A stretch of DNA of 64,000 nt from YA12-FULL-51-18 sp041665305 (GTDB lineage: Bacteria > Elusimicrobiota > Elusimicrobia > Elusimicrobiales > UBA9959). Positions within the stretch are counted from its first letter, which is position 1. The number at the start of each line of letters is the position of its first letter. A program made the position numbers and the translations under genes. Shown here piece after piece: positions 52,488 through 61,764 of the stretch. Under the pieces are notes generated by a model that made no database searches, was not told the origin of the DNA, and saw nothing but the letters and a program-made list of their open reading frames with translations. The stretch spans positions 10,956 to 74,955 of the forward strand of contig JBAYJD010000007.1 in assembly GCA_041665305.1 (NCBI GenBank), in the 5' to 3' direction.

Positions 52488-53381
52488 TCACTGGAAGAAG
52501 TACATGTTGACTATGTAATTGATCGTGAGCTCTCCGGAGACGAAGGGCTCGTCCAGCTTGATGATCCTCGCCCCGATGAATTCCTTGCCGTTTTCCCTGA
52601 GAAATTTTTTGTATTCCTCAAGCTTCGTCCTGGCTCCCTCTTCAGTGTCGGACCACTTGGTTTTGGCCCCGAGCTCTTTCCCTATATAAACCAGCGAGTA
52701 TGACGAGTCTTTTTTTACGATCCGCACCGAGTCCGTTACGATGTCGAAGTCGATGTCTTCGCCGGCTTTGAGCTGTCGGAGACGGATCTCATGCGCGGGC
52801 GTTTCATCGGGTTTCGTCAGGTAATAAAGCTTGAAAGTAGGTCGGAAAGCCTCGTGTTTGACGGTAAAGGCCGCTACAGGCGTCATGCCGGCCTTTTGAA
52901 GCGGTTCAAGAAGCTCGCGCTGAAGTTCGTTTATCTCCTCCGGGTTCAGCGCGTCGTACCGGAGCTGTTCGGCGAAAAAATCGCGGACTACCAGGCCGTT
53001 GTCCGATTCGTAGCTAAGCGCGCCGAAGGCGTCCTTATATTCAGTGCCCGCGGGCCTGAGGTTGAATCGTTCAAGTATGGGAGTCCACAGGTTCACGAAC
53101 TCGCTGAACTTCGATTCGGTGTCGGCGTGGGTGAAGAGCCTGCTTTTCTCGCTTTGGGCCAGAAGGTGAAGTCCGGTTATCTCGCCTGTGACATGCCCGC
53201 CTTTTTCATCGCTGTTTTTGCCGTCACCGGCGAAAAATGCCGGCATAGGCAGGCTGGGTTCGGCGGTTTTAATCCCGCTGAGGGCGGGGCCGTTAAACTC
53301 CGTGGAATTTAAGTTAAGTTCCACGGCGTATGCGCCTGTGGTCAAAAACGATATTGCCGCTGTAATTACTACGCTTTTCAT
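52488..53381 (-). CDS. exported protein, unknown function
   Basis: 297 residues with a signal peptide (MKSVVITAAISFLTTGAYAV). The mature part is charged, without Cys pairs or repeats. Segments such as IVTDSVRIVKKDSSYSLVYI and FVSGELTINYIVNMYFFQ look like beta strands. I recognise no family. The RBS (CGGAGGGTGAT) is strong. Probably first of a two-gene unit with the membrane protein at 51913. Confidence 0.72.
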   Translation of the reverse strand: MKSVVITAAISFLTTGAYAVELNLNSTEFNGPALSGIKTAEPSLPMPAFFAGDGKNSDEKGGHVTGEITGLHLLAQSEKSRLFTHADTESKFSEFVNLWTPILERFNLRPAGTEYKDAFGALSYESDNGLVVRDFFAEQLRYDALNPEEINELQRELLEPLQKAGMTPVAAFTVKHEAFRPTFKLYYLTKPDETPAHEIRLRQLKAGEDIDFDIVTDSVRIVKKDSSYSLVYIGKELGAKTKWSDTEEGARTKLEEYKKFLRENGKEFIGARIIKLDEPFVSGELTINYIVNMYFFQ

Positions 53382-53530
53382 ATCACCCTCCGTTACATGG
53401 CTTAAGTTATTAGTATTTTACCTTATTTCCCCGCCCCGGCAGTGAATCCCAAAAAATCAGGGTCGTCCGATCTTTTTTAGGATCCCGTGAAGTTCTTGCG
53501 CTTGCCGCGCAAATTGCCGCCTGCGCATCT

Positions 53531-54727
53531 CTACGCCAGCCGCTGCCGTTCCCACTGCCCGAACGCCTGGCCGCGGGAACATAGGGTCCGGAGGAATTTT
53601 TCGGTCCTTGCGCTTAACGCTCCCGGAGTTTCCCCGGCGAAAGGGGTTTGCGGCAGCGGCATGAAGGTGTGGGCGTGGATCCTGGCGCCCAGTTTCACCA
53701 GGTCTTCCATCACCTTGATAGTGGATCGCGCGTCATGTTCTGTTTCTCCGGGCAGCCCGAAGATAAAATCCACATTCGCGTCGAATCCCGCGCCGGCGGC
53801 CAGTTCCGTCGCGCGGTAGATATCGTCAACGGTGTGTCCCCGGCGGATGGCTTCAAGCATCCGAAGGCTGCCGCTTTGGGCGCCTATGACCAGGCGGTTA
53901 TTGCTGGCATAGCGGCGGGTGAGTTTCAGCATTTCCGGGGTCACATGGTCGGGCCTGACCTCGGAAGGGAAGGTGCCGAAGAAGATCCCGCCCTTGTCTC
54001 CGACGATAGCGCGGGCGCCTTTCAGGAGCGCTTCAACTTTGTCCGGCGCCGTTGTCCGGCCGTTCTTTGAGCCGTAGGCGAAGGCGTCGGGGGAAAGGAA
54101 CCGGATATCCGTCATTTTCTCGCTGCTCATATGGCCGACCATAGACAGGATGTTTTCAACGCCGCGGTGGCGCTGTCCGGTTCCGAAGAGATAGGAGGTC
54201 TGGCAGTAAGAGCAGCCGAAAGGGCAGCCGCGCGTTATTTCTATCGCGCCGAACATATGCCATTTCGGGGAGAACGGAAGGTAATCGTCCAGGACCAGCC
54301 CGCCGGCGGAGGCGATGATCCTTTCACCGGCCTCTCCTCCTTTCAACAGCGCGCGCGCCAGGTCCACTATCGCTTTTTCCCCCTCCCCTTTTACGACATG
54401 ATCCGCCCCCATGTCCCTGACCTCTTGCGGCGCGCCGCTCGGATGCGCTCCGCCTGCAAGGATCAGCGCCCGTGCGCCGAAGCACGCGCGCAGACGCTTT
54501 ATAAGCTTTTCGATATGCGGCGCCTGAGAGGTAAAGAACGACAGCGCTACGGCCGTCTTATGGCCCTTCGTCAGGGAGTTCCGGACTTCCTCTATAAGGG
54601 CTTTTTCGGTTTCAGGAAGAAAAACGTTCAGGGAGGCAAGGCCGGAGCTTTCGAGCGCTCCGCCCAGCGCGTTGAAACTGTAGCGGTTTTCCCTTGTATA
54701 GTAGAAGATCAGATCTAGAGTGGGCAT
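53531..54727 (-). CDS. B12-binding-domain radical SAM protein
   Basis: 398 residues. Residues ~1-135 form a cobalamin-binding-like Rossmann domain (VALSFFTSQAPHIEKLIKRL, LILAGGAHPSGAPQEVRD, DHVVKGEGEKAIVDLARAL). The radical SAM barrel (~155-370) has EITRGCPFGCSYCQTSYLFG, with the CxxxCxxC cluster, and FIFGLPGETEHDARSTIKVM. It matches the pattern of the MJ_1487-type B12/radical SAM family of unknown substrate. N-terminal DxHxxG motif of true B12 binders is not obvious. Last gene in the leftward series from 60699, after a 59-base gap. Confidence 0.86.
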   Translation of the reverse strand: MPTLDLIFYYTRENRYSFNALGGALESSGLASLNVFLPETEKALIEEVRNSLTKGHKTAVALSFFTSQAPHIEKLIKRLRACFGARALILAGGAHPSGAPQEVRDMGADHVVKGEGEKAIVDLARALLKGGEAGERIIASAGGLVLDDYLPFSPKWHMFGAIEITRGCPFGCSYCQTSYLFGTGQRHRGVENILSMVGHMSSEKMTDIRFLSPDAFAYGSKNGRTTAPDKVEALLKGARAIVGDKGGIFFGTFPSEVRPDHVTPEMLKLTRRYASNNRLVIGAQSGSLRMLEAIRRGHTVDDIYRATELAAGAGFDANVDFIFGLPGETEHDARSTIKVMEDLVKLGARIHAHTFMPLPQTPFAGETPGALSARTEKFLRTLCSRGQAFGQWERQRLA

Positions 54728-54786
54728 TCTGTTCGCGGTCGCGGGACCTGGAGATCAGCGGCGAGCCATGCGCCGCGGGCCGCGTA

Positions 54787-55488
54787 TCACTTCTCACCTG
54801 CCGTCAGCCGTTGATCGTGTTTCACCAGATCAAGATAGGCCCTTGCCATCGCCATGTCCAGCCACGGCAGGAAAACCATGGTCTTTAAAAGGAAGGCCGT
54901 CACGACCCAGGGTTTAAGGTCCAGGACCAGGCGCATACTGGTTATGGAACCTTCGGCTCTCATTACCCCGGGCGTGAATATTTCCAGCATTACCCACAGC
55001 ATGGCGACCGGCAAAAGCCTCTCTTTAAATCCATTGGAAAGCCGCGAACTGCGCGCGAACGAAGCCCTGACGCCGGTTTTCGCGTCTATGACCGAATATT
55101 GGGCGAATATATACGCGAGTCCCCAGACGACGCCGGGGACCACAAGCATCACCAGCCCGGCGGTGACTATAATCCCGTACGCGAAGGAGACCGCTATCGC
55201 GGCCGGGAGAACCGAGAAGCCGCGGAAGAGGTCGCCATAGTCCGCCCGCCCGCTGCGGTTGAGATTGATGAAGAACAGGTTCATTCCCACGGTCATCGGC
55301 GCGCCTATGACGATCTCCCAGGGCAGGGCGTACCAGCGGTTCTCAAAATATTTCCAGAACAAGAGCGAAGGCAGGACGGCCGTTATCTGGTACGACAGCA
55401 CGGCCGGCAGGATGTAATGGTATCCGTCCAGGGCCGAGTTCCAGCCTTCTTTCAGCCAGACAAAAGTTAAGGCTCCGTTCTTATTCAT
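54787..55488 (-). CDS. multi-pass inner-membrane protein, unknown function
   Basis: 233 residues with about five hydrophobic segments (ILPAVLSYQITAVLPSLLFW, WEIVIGAPMTVGMNLFFINL, GIIVTAGLVMLVVPGVVWGL, LLPVAMLWVMLEIFT, VVTAFLLKTMVFLPWLDMAM). The pattern R-x-x-F-x-x-FSVL followed by a VVPGVxW helix and YSVIDAKTGVRASFARSSRL resembles YciC/DUF975-like membrane proteins. No catalytic motif. Overlaps lipA by 8 bases, so it is translationally coupled to it. Confidence 0.75.
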   Translation of the reverse strand: MNKNGALTFVWLKEGWNSALDGYHYILPAVLSYQITAVLPSLLFWKYFENRWYALPWEIVIGAPMTVGMNLFFINLNRSGRADYGDLFRGFSVLPAAIAVSFAYGIIVTAGLVMLVVPGVVWGLAYIFAQYSVIDAKTGVRASFARSSRLSNGFKERLLPVAMLWVMLEIFTPGVMRAEGSITSMRLVLDLKPWVVTAFLLKTMVFLPWLDMAMARAYLDLVKHDQRLTAGEK

Positions 55489-56365
55489 GACGGGCCTTGG
55501 CTTTCCGGTACAGCCAGCCTGCGCGGTAAGAACTTCTGACCAGCGGTCCGCACAGGGCGGCTTTAAATCCCATTTTTTCCGCTTTTTTCTCCCAGGCGGA
55601 GAATTCCTCCGGCGTGACGAACCGTTCCACAGGCAGATGAGTTTTGGACGGCGCGAGGTATTGTCCCAGGGTCAGAAGGTCGCAGCCGTGCTCGAGCAGG
55701 TCGGCGAGCGTGCGCTCTATCTCTTTTTCGCTCTCGCCGAGGCCGAGCATCAGCCCCGATTTGGTCAGTATCTCCGGCCGTAGGTCATGCGCGGCTTTTA
55801 TGATCCCCAGGGATCGCCGGTAATCGGCGCCTGCGCGGACCTTGCCGTACAGTTCCGGGACGGTCTCCACATTATGCCCCAGCACATCGGGGCCGGATGA
55901 CAGGATCGTGGAAAGCGCTTTCAGATCCCCCTTAAGGTCGGGGATGAGCGGTTCCGTTTTAATGCTCGGATCGGCTTTGCGCAATTCCCCCACGGTCGCG
56001 GCGAAGTGCGCGGCGCCGCCGTCGGGCAGGTCGTCGCGCGTAGGCGAGGTGAAGACGACATACTTCAGCCCCCATTTTTTGGAGAGCGTTCCCACGCGGC
56101 GTGGCTCGTGCGCATCGGGAGGTTCAGGCGTCGTTTTTGAAACGGCGCAGAAGCGGCAGGACCGGGTGCAGCTTTCGCCCAGAATAAGAAAGGTCGCTTC
56201 TCCCTGCGAAAAGCATTTCCCCTTATTCGGGCACAGGGCTTCGTCGCAGACGGTGCGCAGGCCGGCGTCCGAGAGGTCGCCTATGGCGTTTCGCGAAGAA
56301 CCGTTCCGCAGTCCGGATTTGTTTTTTTTAACCTCGTCGATTATCCATTCGGGAAATTGTGGCAT
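55481..56365 (-). CDS. lipA: lipoyl synthase
   Basis: Radical SAM enzyme inserting two sulfurs into octanoyl groups. 294 residues. Auxiliary-cluster Cys in CDEALCPNKGKCFSQGEATF (CxxxxCxxxxxC) and radical SAM Cys in ESCTRSCRFCAVSKT; further motifs FTSPTRDDLPDGGAAHFAAT, DVLGHNVETVPELY and SGLMLGLGE. The C-terminal RSSYRAG carries the conserved Arg-Ser-Ser-Tyr. It starts 8 bases after aspS. lipB is not present. Confidence 0.96.
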   Translation of the reverse strand: MPQFPEWIIDEVKKNKSGLRNGSSRNAIGDLSDAGLRTVCDEALCPNKGKCFSQGEATFLILGESCTRSCRFCAVSKTTPEPPDAHEPRRVGTLSKKWGLKYVVFTSPTRDDLPDGGAAHFAATVGELRKADPSIKTEPLIPDLKGDLKALSTILSSGPDVLGHNVETVPELYGKVRAGADYRRSLGIIKAAHDLRPEILTKSGLMLGLGESEKEIERTLADLLEHGCDLLTLGQYLAPSKTHLPVERFVTPEEFSAWEKKAEKMGFKAALCGPLVRSSYRAGWLYRKAKARHE

Positions 56366-56373
56366 GGCGCGGA

Positions 56374-58161
56374 TTACTCCGTGATCCGCAGATGAAGTTC
56401 CTTTAGTTGCTTCTCATCCAGCGGGGACGGGGCGTCCGTCATCAGGCAGGCGCCGCTGGTGGTCTTGGGGAAAGCGATCACATCCCGGATGGAGTCGGCG
56501 CCGCAGATAATGCCTATAAGCCGGTCGAAGCCGATGCCTACCCCGCCGTGCGGCGGAGCTCCGAAGTCCAGCGCGTTCACGATCATGCCGAAGCGGCGCT
56601 GGATCTCGCCGGCGGAATAGCCCATGAGGCCGAAGATCTTTTCCTGGACGGCCCGGCTGTGGTTGCGGACAGAACCGGAGCCCAGTTCCACTCCGTTAAG
56701 CACCAGGTCGAACTGGCAGGACCGGACCTTGCCCGGGTCGGTGTCCAGTTTGTGGAGTTCTTCCGGCAGGGGCGCGGTAAAGGGATTGTGCGTGAAGGTC
56801 CAGTTGCCGGATTCGGCGTCCCGTTCCAGCAGCGGGAAATGCCGCACCCAGAGCCAGGCCCATTTTTTCGCGGGGCTCCCAAGTCCCGAGGCCTCGTTCA
56901 ATTTTTTATCCGAGATGAAGGCGGTCCGCAATATTCCCATATGAACGAACGGGGCGTAAGCATCGCCGACTCCGAAGAAGGTCAGCAGGCCCGGTTTTAT
57001 CTCCAGTTGTTTGCGAAGGGCTTCCAGTTCTTCCGGTTTGCAGAACTTTACTATGGGGGATTCCGGTTTGGCCGGATCGTTCCAGCGGATCCAGGGCAGG
57101 CCTTTGGCCCCTTGCTTTTTAACGGCTTCCTCCAGGCGGTCTATAAGGCTTCTCGAGATCCCGGCGCCGTTTACGGTAAGGGCGGAGATCTTTCCCCCGC
57201 CGGCGGCCGCGCCGCTGAAAACTTTAAAGGCGGAGCCGCGGAACACTTCGGTAACATCCGCGATCTCCAGAGCGTAGCGCAGGTCCGGTTTGTCGGAGCC
57301 GTATTTCAGCATCACTCCGTCATAATCCATTTCCGGGAACGGGGAGTTGAGCTCCGGATCGAGATCTTTGAAGACCTCTTTCATCATGCCTTCGACCACC
57401 GCGGCGATATCGTATTCGGTCACGAACGACATTTCGAGGTCTATCTGGGTGTGTTCGGGCTGGCGGTCGGCGCGCAGGTCCTCGTCGCGCATGGCGCGCG
57501 CGAGCTGGAAATACCGGTCCATGCCGGAGATCATAAGCAGCTGTTTGAAGATCTGGGGCGACTGCGGCAGGGCGTAGAAAGAACCGGGATTATTGCGCGA
57601 CGGCACCACGAAATCCCTGGCCCCCTCCGGAGAGGATTTTGTGAGGAGCGGGGTTTCTATCTCGTTGAACTGCAAAGCGTTCAGGTAGGTCCGGACCACA
57701 TGGGCGACCTTGCTTCGCAGGACCAGGTTCTTTGAAACGCGCGGCAGTCGCAGGTCCAGATAGCGGTATTTCAGGCGGGTATCCTCGTTCACACCGGCGT
57801 GTTCGCTCAGTTCGAAGGGCAGGGGCCGCGAGGCGTTCAGCACTTCGAGCGTTCCCGCTTCCACCTCTATTTCCCCGGTGGGCATGTTCATATTGGCGTT
57901 GGCGCCGGGACGGGCCGAAACTACGCCTGTGACCTTCAGGACGAATTCGCTCTTAAGTTCCTCGGCCGTTTTAAAAACCGAGTTTTCCGGCTTGACCACG
58001 ATCTGCGTGACGCCGTAGAGGTCGCGCAGATTCACAAAGATGACCCCGCCGTGGTTGCGTTTGGCGTCCATCCAGCCGCACAGAGCGACGGTCTTGCCGA
58101 GATCTTTAGCGCTTAGTTCTCCGCAGTTATGCGTGCGGAGCGCAGTGGTGGTCATAGACAT
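56374..58161 (-). CDS. aspS: aspartyl-tRNA synthetase
   Basis: 595 residues, bacterial type. Start at 58161, with AGGAGC 5 bases upstream, instead of the open frame to 58239. N-terminal OB fold (KTVALCGWMDAKRNHGGVIF), class IIb motifs EIETPLLTKSSPEGARDFVV, QSPQIFKQLLMISGMDRYFQ, the bacterial GAD insertion (~290-420, with LTVNGAGISR) and motif 3 PPHGGVGIGFDRLIGIICGA. As asnS is also present, a tRNA-Asp-specific enzyme is plausible. It lies 97 bases after hisS and 8 before lipA. Confidence 0.95.
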   Translation of the reverse strand: MSMTTTALRTHNCGELSAKDLGKTVALCGWMDAKRNHGGVIFVNLRDLYGVTQIVVKPENSVFKTAEELKSEFVLKVTGVVSARPGANANMNMPTGEIEVEAGTLEVLNASRPLPFELSEHAGVNEDTRLKYRYLDLRLPRVSKNLVLRSKVAHVVRTYLNALQFNEIETPLLTKSSPEGARDFVVPSRNNPGSFYALPQSPQIFKQLLMISGMDRYFQLARAMRDEDLRADRQPEHTQIDLEMSFVTEYDIAAVVEGMMKEVFKDLDPELNSPFPEMDYDGVMLKYGSDKPDLRYALEIADVTEVFRGSAFKVFSGAAAGGGKISALTVNGAGISRSLIDRLEEAVKKQGAKGLPWIRWNDPAKPESPIVKFCKPEELEALRKQLEIKPGLLTFFGVGDAYAPFVHMGILRTAFISDKKLNEASGLGSPAKKWAWLWVRHFPLLERDAESGNWTFTHNPFTAPLPEELHKLDTDPGKVRSCQFDLVLNGVELGSGSVRNHSRAVQEKIFGLMGYSAGEIQRRFGMIVNALDFGAPPHGGVGIGFDRLIGIICGADSIRDVIAFPKTTSGACLMTDAPSPLDEKQLKELHLRITE

Positions 58162-58258
58162 ATAGCTCCTGATGCGCGTACTAGATTCGTTCCTTAAACT
58201 TATGGTTCTAGGCGCTTTCGCCTCCCCGGCGGCGGGCAAATACCGCGCCTCCCTGCGG

Positions 58259-59512
58259 TCAATTCCGGCCGAGTATCCGTTTCAGTTCTGGAATAAGTTC
58301 CGCCGAGGGCACGGTCAGCTGTTCGCGTTTTTCCTTCAGGAATTTCACGGCGCAGACGGAATTTTTAACTTCCTCTTCTCCCAGCAGAACGGCGACCGAG
58401 GCGCCCGACCTGTCGGCTGAGCGCATTTGCGATTTAAGACTTAATTCCAGATTGGAAAAATCGGCGCTGATCCCCGCCGCGCGCAGTCCGCCCAGCAGTT
58501 TGAAGGCGGCCTCCCCGGCTTCTTTGGACGCCGCAATGACGAATACCGAAGGCTCCGTGCACGGCCGGATCTTGTCCTTAAGGAGCATGACCACCCTGTC
58601 TACGCCCATTCCCCAGCCTATCGCGGGGGCCTGAGGTCCTCCCATGGACCTGACAAGATCGTCGTAGCGGCCTCCGCCCGCCACCGAACCCTGGCTGCCC
58701 AGCGCGGAGGTCTTCACTTCAAAAACGGTGCGCGTATAGTAATCCAGGCCTCGCACAAGGTTCGGATTGACTATAACTTCCGTGCCGGAAGTTCGCAGGA
58801 GTTCCCTGGTCCCGGCAAAATGGTCGGCGCAGGCGGGGCACAGGGCCAGTTTAGGCGCTTTTTCGGCCAGGGCCGGACCGTCCGTCTTGCAGTCCAGCGC
58901 CCGCAGGGGATTTCGTTCTATGCGGCTCTTGCAGGATTCGCAGAGCGCCGTTGCGTTGGCTTTGAGATGATTAAAAAGGCTTTCGCGGTAGGCCTTGCGG
59001 CAGTCCGCGCAGCCGAGGGAATTGATCTCGACCGACAGGCCCGGGAGCCCCGCTTTTTCCAGAATTTTTACAAGCATCGCGATGCTTTCGGCGTCCGCGA
59101 AAGGCGAGGGATTTCCGATATACTCCACGCCTATCTGGGTGTGCTCGCGGTATCTTCCGGCCTGGGGGCGTTCCGCCCTGAACATGGTGCTTATGTAGTA
59201 ATATTTCCCGTTCCTGCCGCTTTGGCTTAAGTTGTGTTCGATATACGCGCGGACCACGCCCGGGGTGCCCTCGGGCCGTACGGCGACTTCGCGGCCTCCC
59301 TGATCCGTGAAGGCGTACATTTCTTTTTCCACTATATCGGTGGTGTCGCCCGTGGATTTGACATAAAGTTCCCTGGATTCAATGGTGGGGATCCGTATTT
59401 CACTATAGCCGTAAAGCGCGAACACTTCCCGGGCGCAGGCCTCCAGCATGGTGAAGAGCGCGGATTCCGGCGGCAGGATGTCGCGGAAGCCCCGGAGCGA
59501 TTGCATATTCAT
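58259..59512 (-). CDS. hisS: histidyl-tRNA synthetase
   Basis: Class IIa enzyme, 417 residues. ATG 59512 is the start because it overlaps the crp-like stop as ATGA; the 89 in-frame codons further upstream lie within the crp-like gene and do not resemble HisRS. Motifs: SLRGFRDILPPES, VAVRPEGTPGVVRAYIEHNL, STMFRAERPQAGRYREHTQI (motif 2), LVRGLDYYTRTVFEV (histidine A), GSVAGGGRYDDLV and WGMGVDRVVMLL. C-terminal anticodon-binding domain complete. The central Cys-rich insertion (CxxC pairs at ~205-265) may bind a metal. Confidence 0.95.
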   Translation of the reverse strand: MNMQSLRGFRDILPPESALFTMLEACAREVFALYGYSEIRIPTIESRELYVKSTGDTTDIVEKEMYAFTDQGGREVAVRPEGTPGVVRAYIEHNLSQSGRNGKYYYISTMFRAERPQAGRYREHTQIGVEYIGNPSPFADAESIAMLVKILEKAGLPGLSVEINSLGCADCRKAYRESLFNHLKANATALCESCKSRIERNPLRALDCKTDGPALAEKAPKLALCPACADHFAGTRELLRTSGTEVIVNPNLVRGLDYYTRTVFEVKTSALGSQGSVAGGGRYDDLVRSMGGPQAPAIGWGMGVDRVVMLLKDKIRPCTEPSVFVIAASKEAGEAAFKLLGGLRAAGISADFSNLELSLKSQMRSADRSGASVAVLLGEEEVKNSVCAVKFLKEKREQLTVPSAELIPELKRILGRN

Positions 59513-60180
59513 GAGTTGTTCCCCGAGATGGCGCGGAGCTTGTCCATGCTCAGCACCGTGAGTTCCCCCCGGTGGTAGGCTATCACTCCGCTGCGCTTGA
59601 GCGTGTTGATGGCCCTGCAGACCGGCACGCGGGTGGTCCCTACGTATTCCGCCAGCTCGTTCTGGTCTATCGCCATTTTTATGGGTTTGGCGTGCTTGTC
59701 CTTGGCGAGATCCAGGATCGCGTCGGCCAGGCGGCCGAGGATGTTGTGGAACAGCATGGACTCTATTTCTTTGTCGCACTTATTGAGGCGGTTCGTCAGC
59801 GTGTACAGGAGCTTGAGGGTGAAGTCCGGGCTCCGTCGGATAAGTTCTTTGAAGTTCTTCTTTGAGATCACGATGAGTTCGCTGTCTTCCTCCGCCAGGG
59901 CGGAGGCGGACCGGGTTACGCCTCCCAGCAGGGACATCTCTCCGAAGAAATCGCCTTTTTTAAGGTAGGCGAAGGTCTTTTTTTTCTCCGGGCCGATGGC
60001 CGTAAAGATCTTTATCCGTCCGGTTTTTACGATGAAGAAGTTGCTGCCTATGTCCTCTTTCATGAAGACGAGCTCGCCTTTTTTATACCGTTTAAGCCTG
60101 GCGATAGCCAGGATCTGGGCGATCTCGACGGGCGTAAGCGCCTTGAAAAAACAGACTTTGCGTAGCGTGCATGCGACCAT
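59509..60180 (-). CDS. Crp/Fnr-family transcription regulator
   Basis: 223 residues. Cyclic nucleotide-binding fold (~15-130: RYKKGELVFMKEDIGSNFFI, TGRIKIFTAIGPEKKKTFAY, LKKGDFFGEMSLLGGVTRSA), dimer helix, and a C-terminal winged HTH (~150-215) with IDQNELAEYVGTTRVPVCRA. The phosphate-binding cassette GEMSLLGGVTRSA keeps the RSA arginine-serine, so cAMP or a related ligand may bind. No Fnr-type Cys cluster is present. It starts 6 bases after the metal-binding gene and is coupled to hisS by an ATGA overlap. Confidence 0.93.
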   Translation of the reverse strand: MVACTLRKVCFFKALTPVEIAQILAIARLKRYKKGELVFMKEDIGSNFFIVKTGRIKIFTAIGPEKKKTFAYLKKGDFFGEMSLLGGVTRSASALAEEDSELIVISKKNFKELIRRSPDFTLKLLYTLTNRLNKCDKEIESMLFHNILGRLADAILDLAKDKHAKPIKMAIDQNELAEYVGTTRVPVCRAINTLKRSGVIAYHRGELTVLSMDKLRAISGNNS

Positions 60181-60186
60181 GACGGT

Positions 60187-60699
60187 TTACTTCCTCTCCT
60201 TCATTTCCATCCCGCATTCGGGGCATTTGCCGGGTTTGTCGGACGCCGCGCAGCCCATGGGACAGACATATTTTGCCGTCTGTTTAGCGGGGGCGGCGGG
60301 TTTATTCCCTTTCACGGCCGTCTGCTGAATTTTTTTGATCATTTCCGGGGTGGCGCCGGTGATCGCCACTTTAACGCCGGTAGCGGTGGCGGTCGCCTCC
60401 GTCCTGGCGCCTTCCACACGGCAGGGGCAGTCCGCTTTCGCTTCGCCCCCCGCGTTGTAGCGGCTCAGCGCCAGCTTCTGCACTTTCGCGATAGTTTCCT
60501 TGTCTTTGGCGGTCATGACCATTTCCACGCCGTCGGCCGTGTTCCTGCTGACGGTTTCAACCCCTTTCAGCCCGGCGGGGCAGAGCGCGCTTTTTTTGTT
60601 ATTGGCGGCCATGGGACACGCGGCCTTTTTCCCGGCCTCAGCCGGAGCCGGACCCGCGGCGATGCCTAAAACCAGTATGGTGAACAGTATCTTTTTCAT
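60187..60699 (-). CDS. exported heavy-metal-binding-domain protein
   Basis: 170 residues from ATG 60699 (RBS GGGAGGAG). Signal peptide MKKILFTILVLGIAAGPAPA. The mature protein has Cys-containing segments KKAACPMAANNKKSALCPAG and KADCPCRVEG. Its C-terminal zinc-ribbon-like metal-binding motif reads YVCPMGCAASDKPGKCPECG then MEMKERK, as in copper/heavy-metal binding domains of CusB and related proteins. The middle (~45-150) resembles two repeats of an HMA-like alpha/beta unit (EMVMTAKDKETIAKVQKLA, GVKVAITGATPEMIKKIQQT). First gene of the operon with the Crp/Fnr regulator and hisS. Confidence 0.85.
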   Translation of the reverse strand: MKKILFTILVLGIAAGPAPAEAGKKAACPMAANNKKSALCPAGLKGVETVSRNTADGVEMVMTAKDKETIAKVQKLALSRYNAGGEAKADCPCRVEGARTEATATATGVKVAITGATPEMIKKIQQTAVKGNKPAAPAKQTAKYVCPMGCAASDKPGKCPECGMEMKERK

Positions 60700-60738
60700 A
60701 TTTCTCCTCCCTCTACTATCCCTTCCCCGACCCAACAA

Positions 60739-60747
60739 ATTATATCA
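60739..60747 (-). promoter_or_regulatory. extended -10 promoter of the metal-binding/crp/hisS operon
   Basis: Minus-strand TGATATAAT is a perfect extended -10 (TGnTATAAT), ending about 40 bases before the ATG at 60699. No good -35 box is seen, as is usual for extended -10 promoters. Confidence 0.6.
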
Positions 60748-60870
60748 ATTTTAACCGGGGTGGAAGGGCTCAAGGTCGGGATCCCGGCGAGCTTAGCGTT
60801 CCGCAGAAAACCGGCGTTTAAAATAAAGGCGGGATCATTATTGCGGCGGCGACCGCCTGCAGAGCCCTTT

Positions 60871-61758
60871 TCATATCCCCGGCGGGAACTTCGGCAGGAA
60901 AGGCTCAATGGCGGAGATCATGGTCACGGTCTCGCCGCGGCCGCCGTTCTGCGGATAGGCGACAAGGGTATTGCACCCGGTCGAAGCCGGCGCCGTATCC
61001 TCGCCTCCGCGCACCAGTATGCCTTCGAGCAGTCCGGTCACCGTGTTGAAGACCGGGGAACCGGAATTACCGTAGAAGGAATCCAGGTCGGTCGTAAAAT
61101 AACCCTCCGGCGAGGCGTCCCTGATCGTACCGTCCGGGGAGATCTTAAGAGGCAGGCCCAGGGGGTGGCCGATGAGCGTCACCCAGTCGCCTTTTTTCGG
61201 ACCCGCTCCCCGGTTCCTTGCAAGGATCTTGTGGCCGGCGACTTCGCGGTCAAGCTGGATCAGGGCGAAATCGAGGCCGCTGGTATTTTGGGGTGTGCGC
61301 CGCGCTATCAATCGTTTGCAGGAGTAGACATCTTTTCCGGGGACTCCGGCCGCGGGGTCGTCGCCGGGTCTTTTATACGCGAAGCCGAAAATTATACTGA
61401 TCTCGCCGCAGGCGTCGGTCGAGCAGTGGCCTGTGGTCAGGACCAGATCTTCTCCGATAAGGGCGCCGGAGCATTCGGCGCCTTCCTGCTGCTCTCCGAA
61501 CTTCTCTCCGGGGCAGAGATGATATTCCTCTGCCAGCTTCCGGGTTTTAAGGGAAAAGTCTCCGGAGGCGGGGTTATACCTGACATTTTCCGATTTCCAG
61601 ATCGAGACCACCGAATCCGCCAGGCGCGCCGCCATAGGGGAGGCCTCAAAAAGTTCCTCGCGGTCATCGGTCCCGTAGACGCTTTTTCCCCCCGCGAAAG
61701 CCGGGGATGAGAATGCCTGAAGCGCTATCGTCAGCGCTAGGATCCGGTTCATATTCAT
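60871..61758 (-). CDS. secreted S1-family serine protease, tandem copy 3
   Basis: About 295 residues from ATG 61758; an in-frame ATG at 61779 would run through the A5T5 repeat. Signal peptide MNMNRILALTIALQAFSSPA. Mature protein begins GGKSVYGTDDREELFEASPM. Triad: His in VLTTGHCSTDAC, Asp in GLDFALIQLD, Ser in YGNSGSPVF. Cys pairs (CPGE...CSGAL, CSTDAC, YSCKRL, TGCNT) suggest disulfides. Closely related to the two genes upstream and more distantly to the one at 43944. Substrate unknown; periplasmic or extracellular. Confidence 0.93.
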   Translation of the reverse strand: MNMNRILALTIALQAFSSPAFAGGKSVYGTDDREELFEASPMAARLADSVVSIWKSENVRYNPASGDFSLKTRKLAEEYHLCPGEKFGEQQEGAECSGALIGEDLVLTTGHCSTDACGEISIIFGFAYKRPGDDPAAGVPGKDVYSCKRLIARRTPQNTSGLDFALIQLDREVAGHKILARNRGAGPKKGDWVTLIGHPLGLPLKISPDGTIRDASPEGYFTTDLDSFYGNSGSPVFNTVTGLLEGILVRGGEDTAPASTGCNTLVAYPQNGGRGETVTMISAIEPFLPKFPPGI

Positions 61759-61764
61759 AAGATT

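Noticed and set aside
59513..59779. N-terminal extension of hisS by 89 codons
   Set aside because: It lies in an alternative frame of the Crp/Fnr gene and reads as low-complexity Arg/Gly/Gln sequence; the ATGA overlap at 59512 is the natural start.
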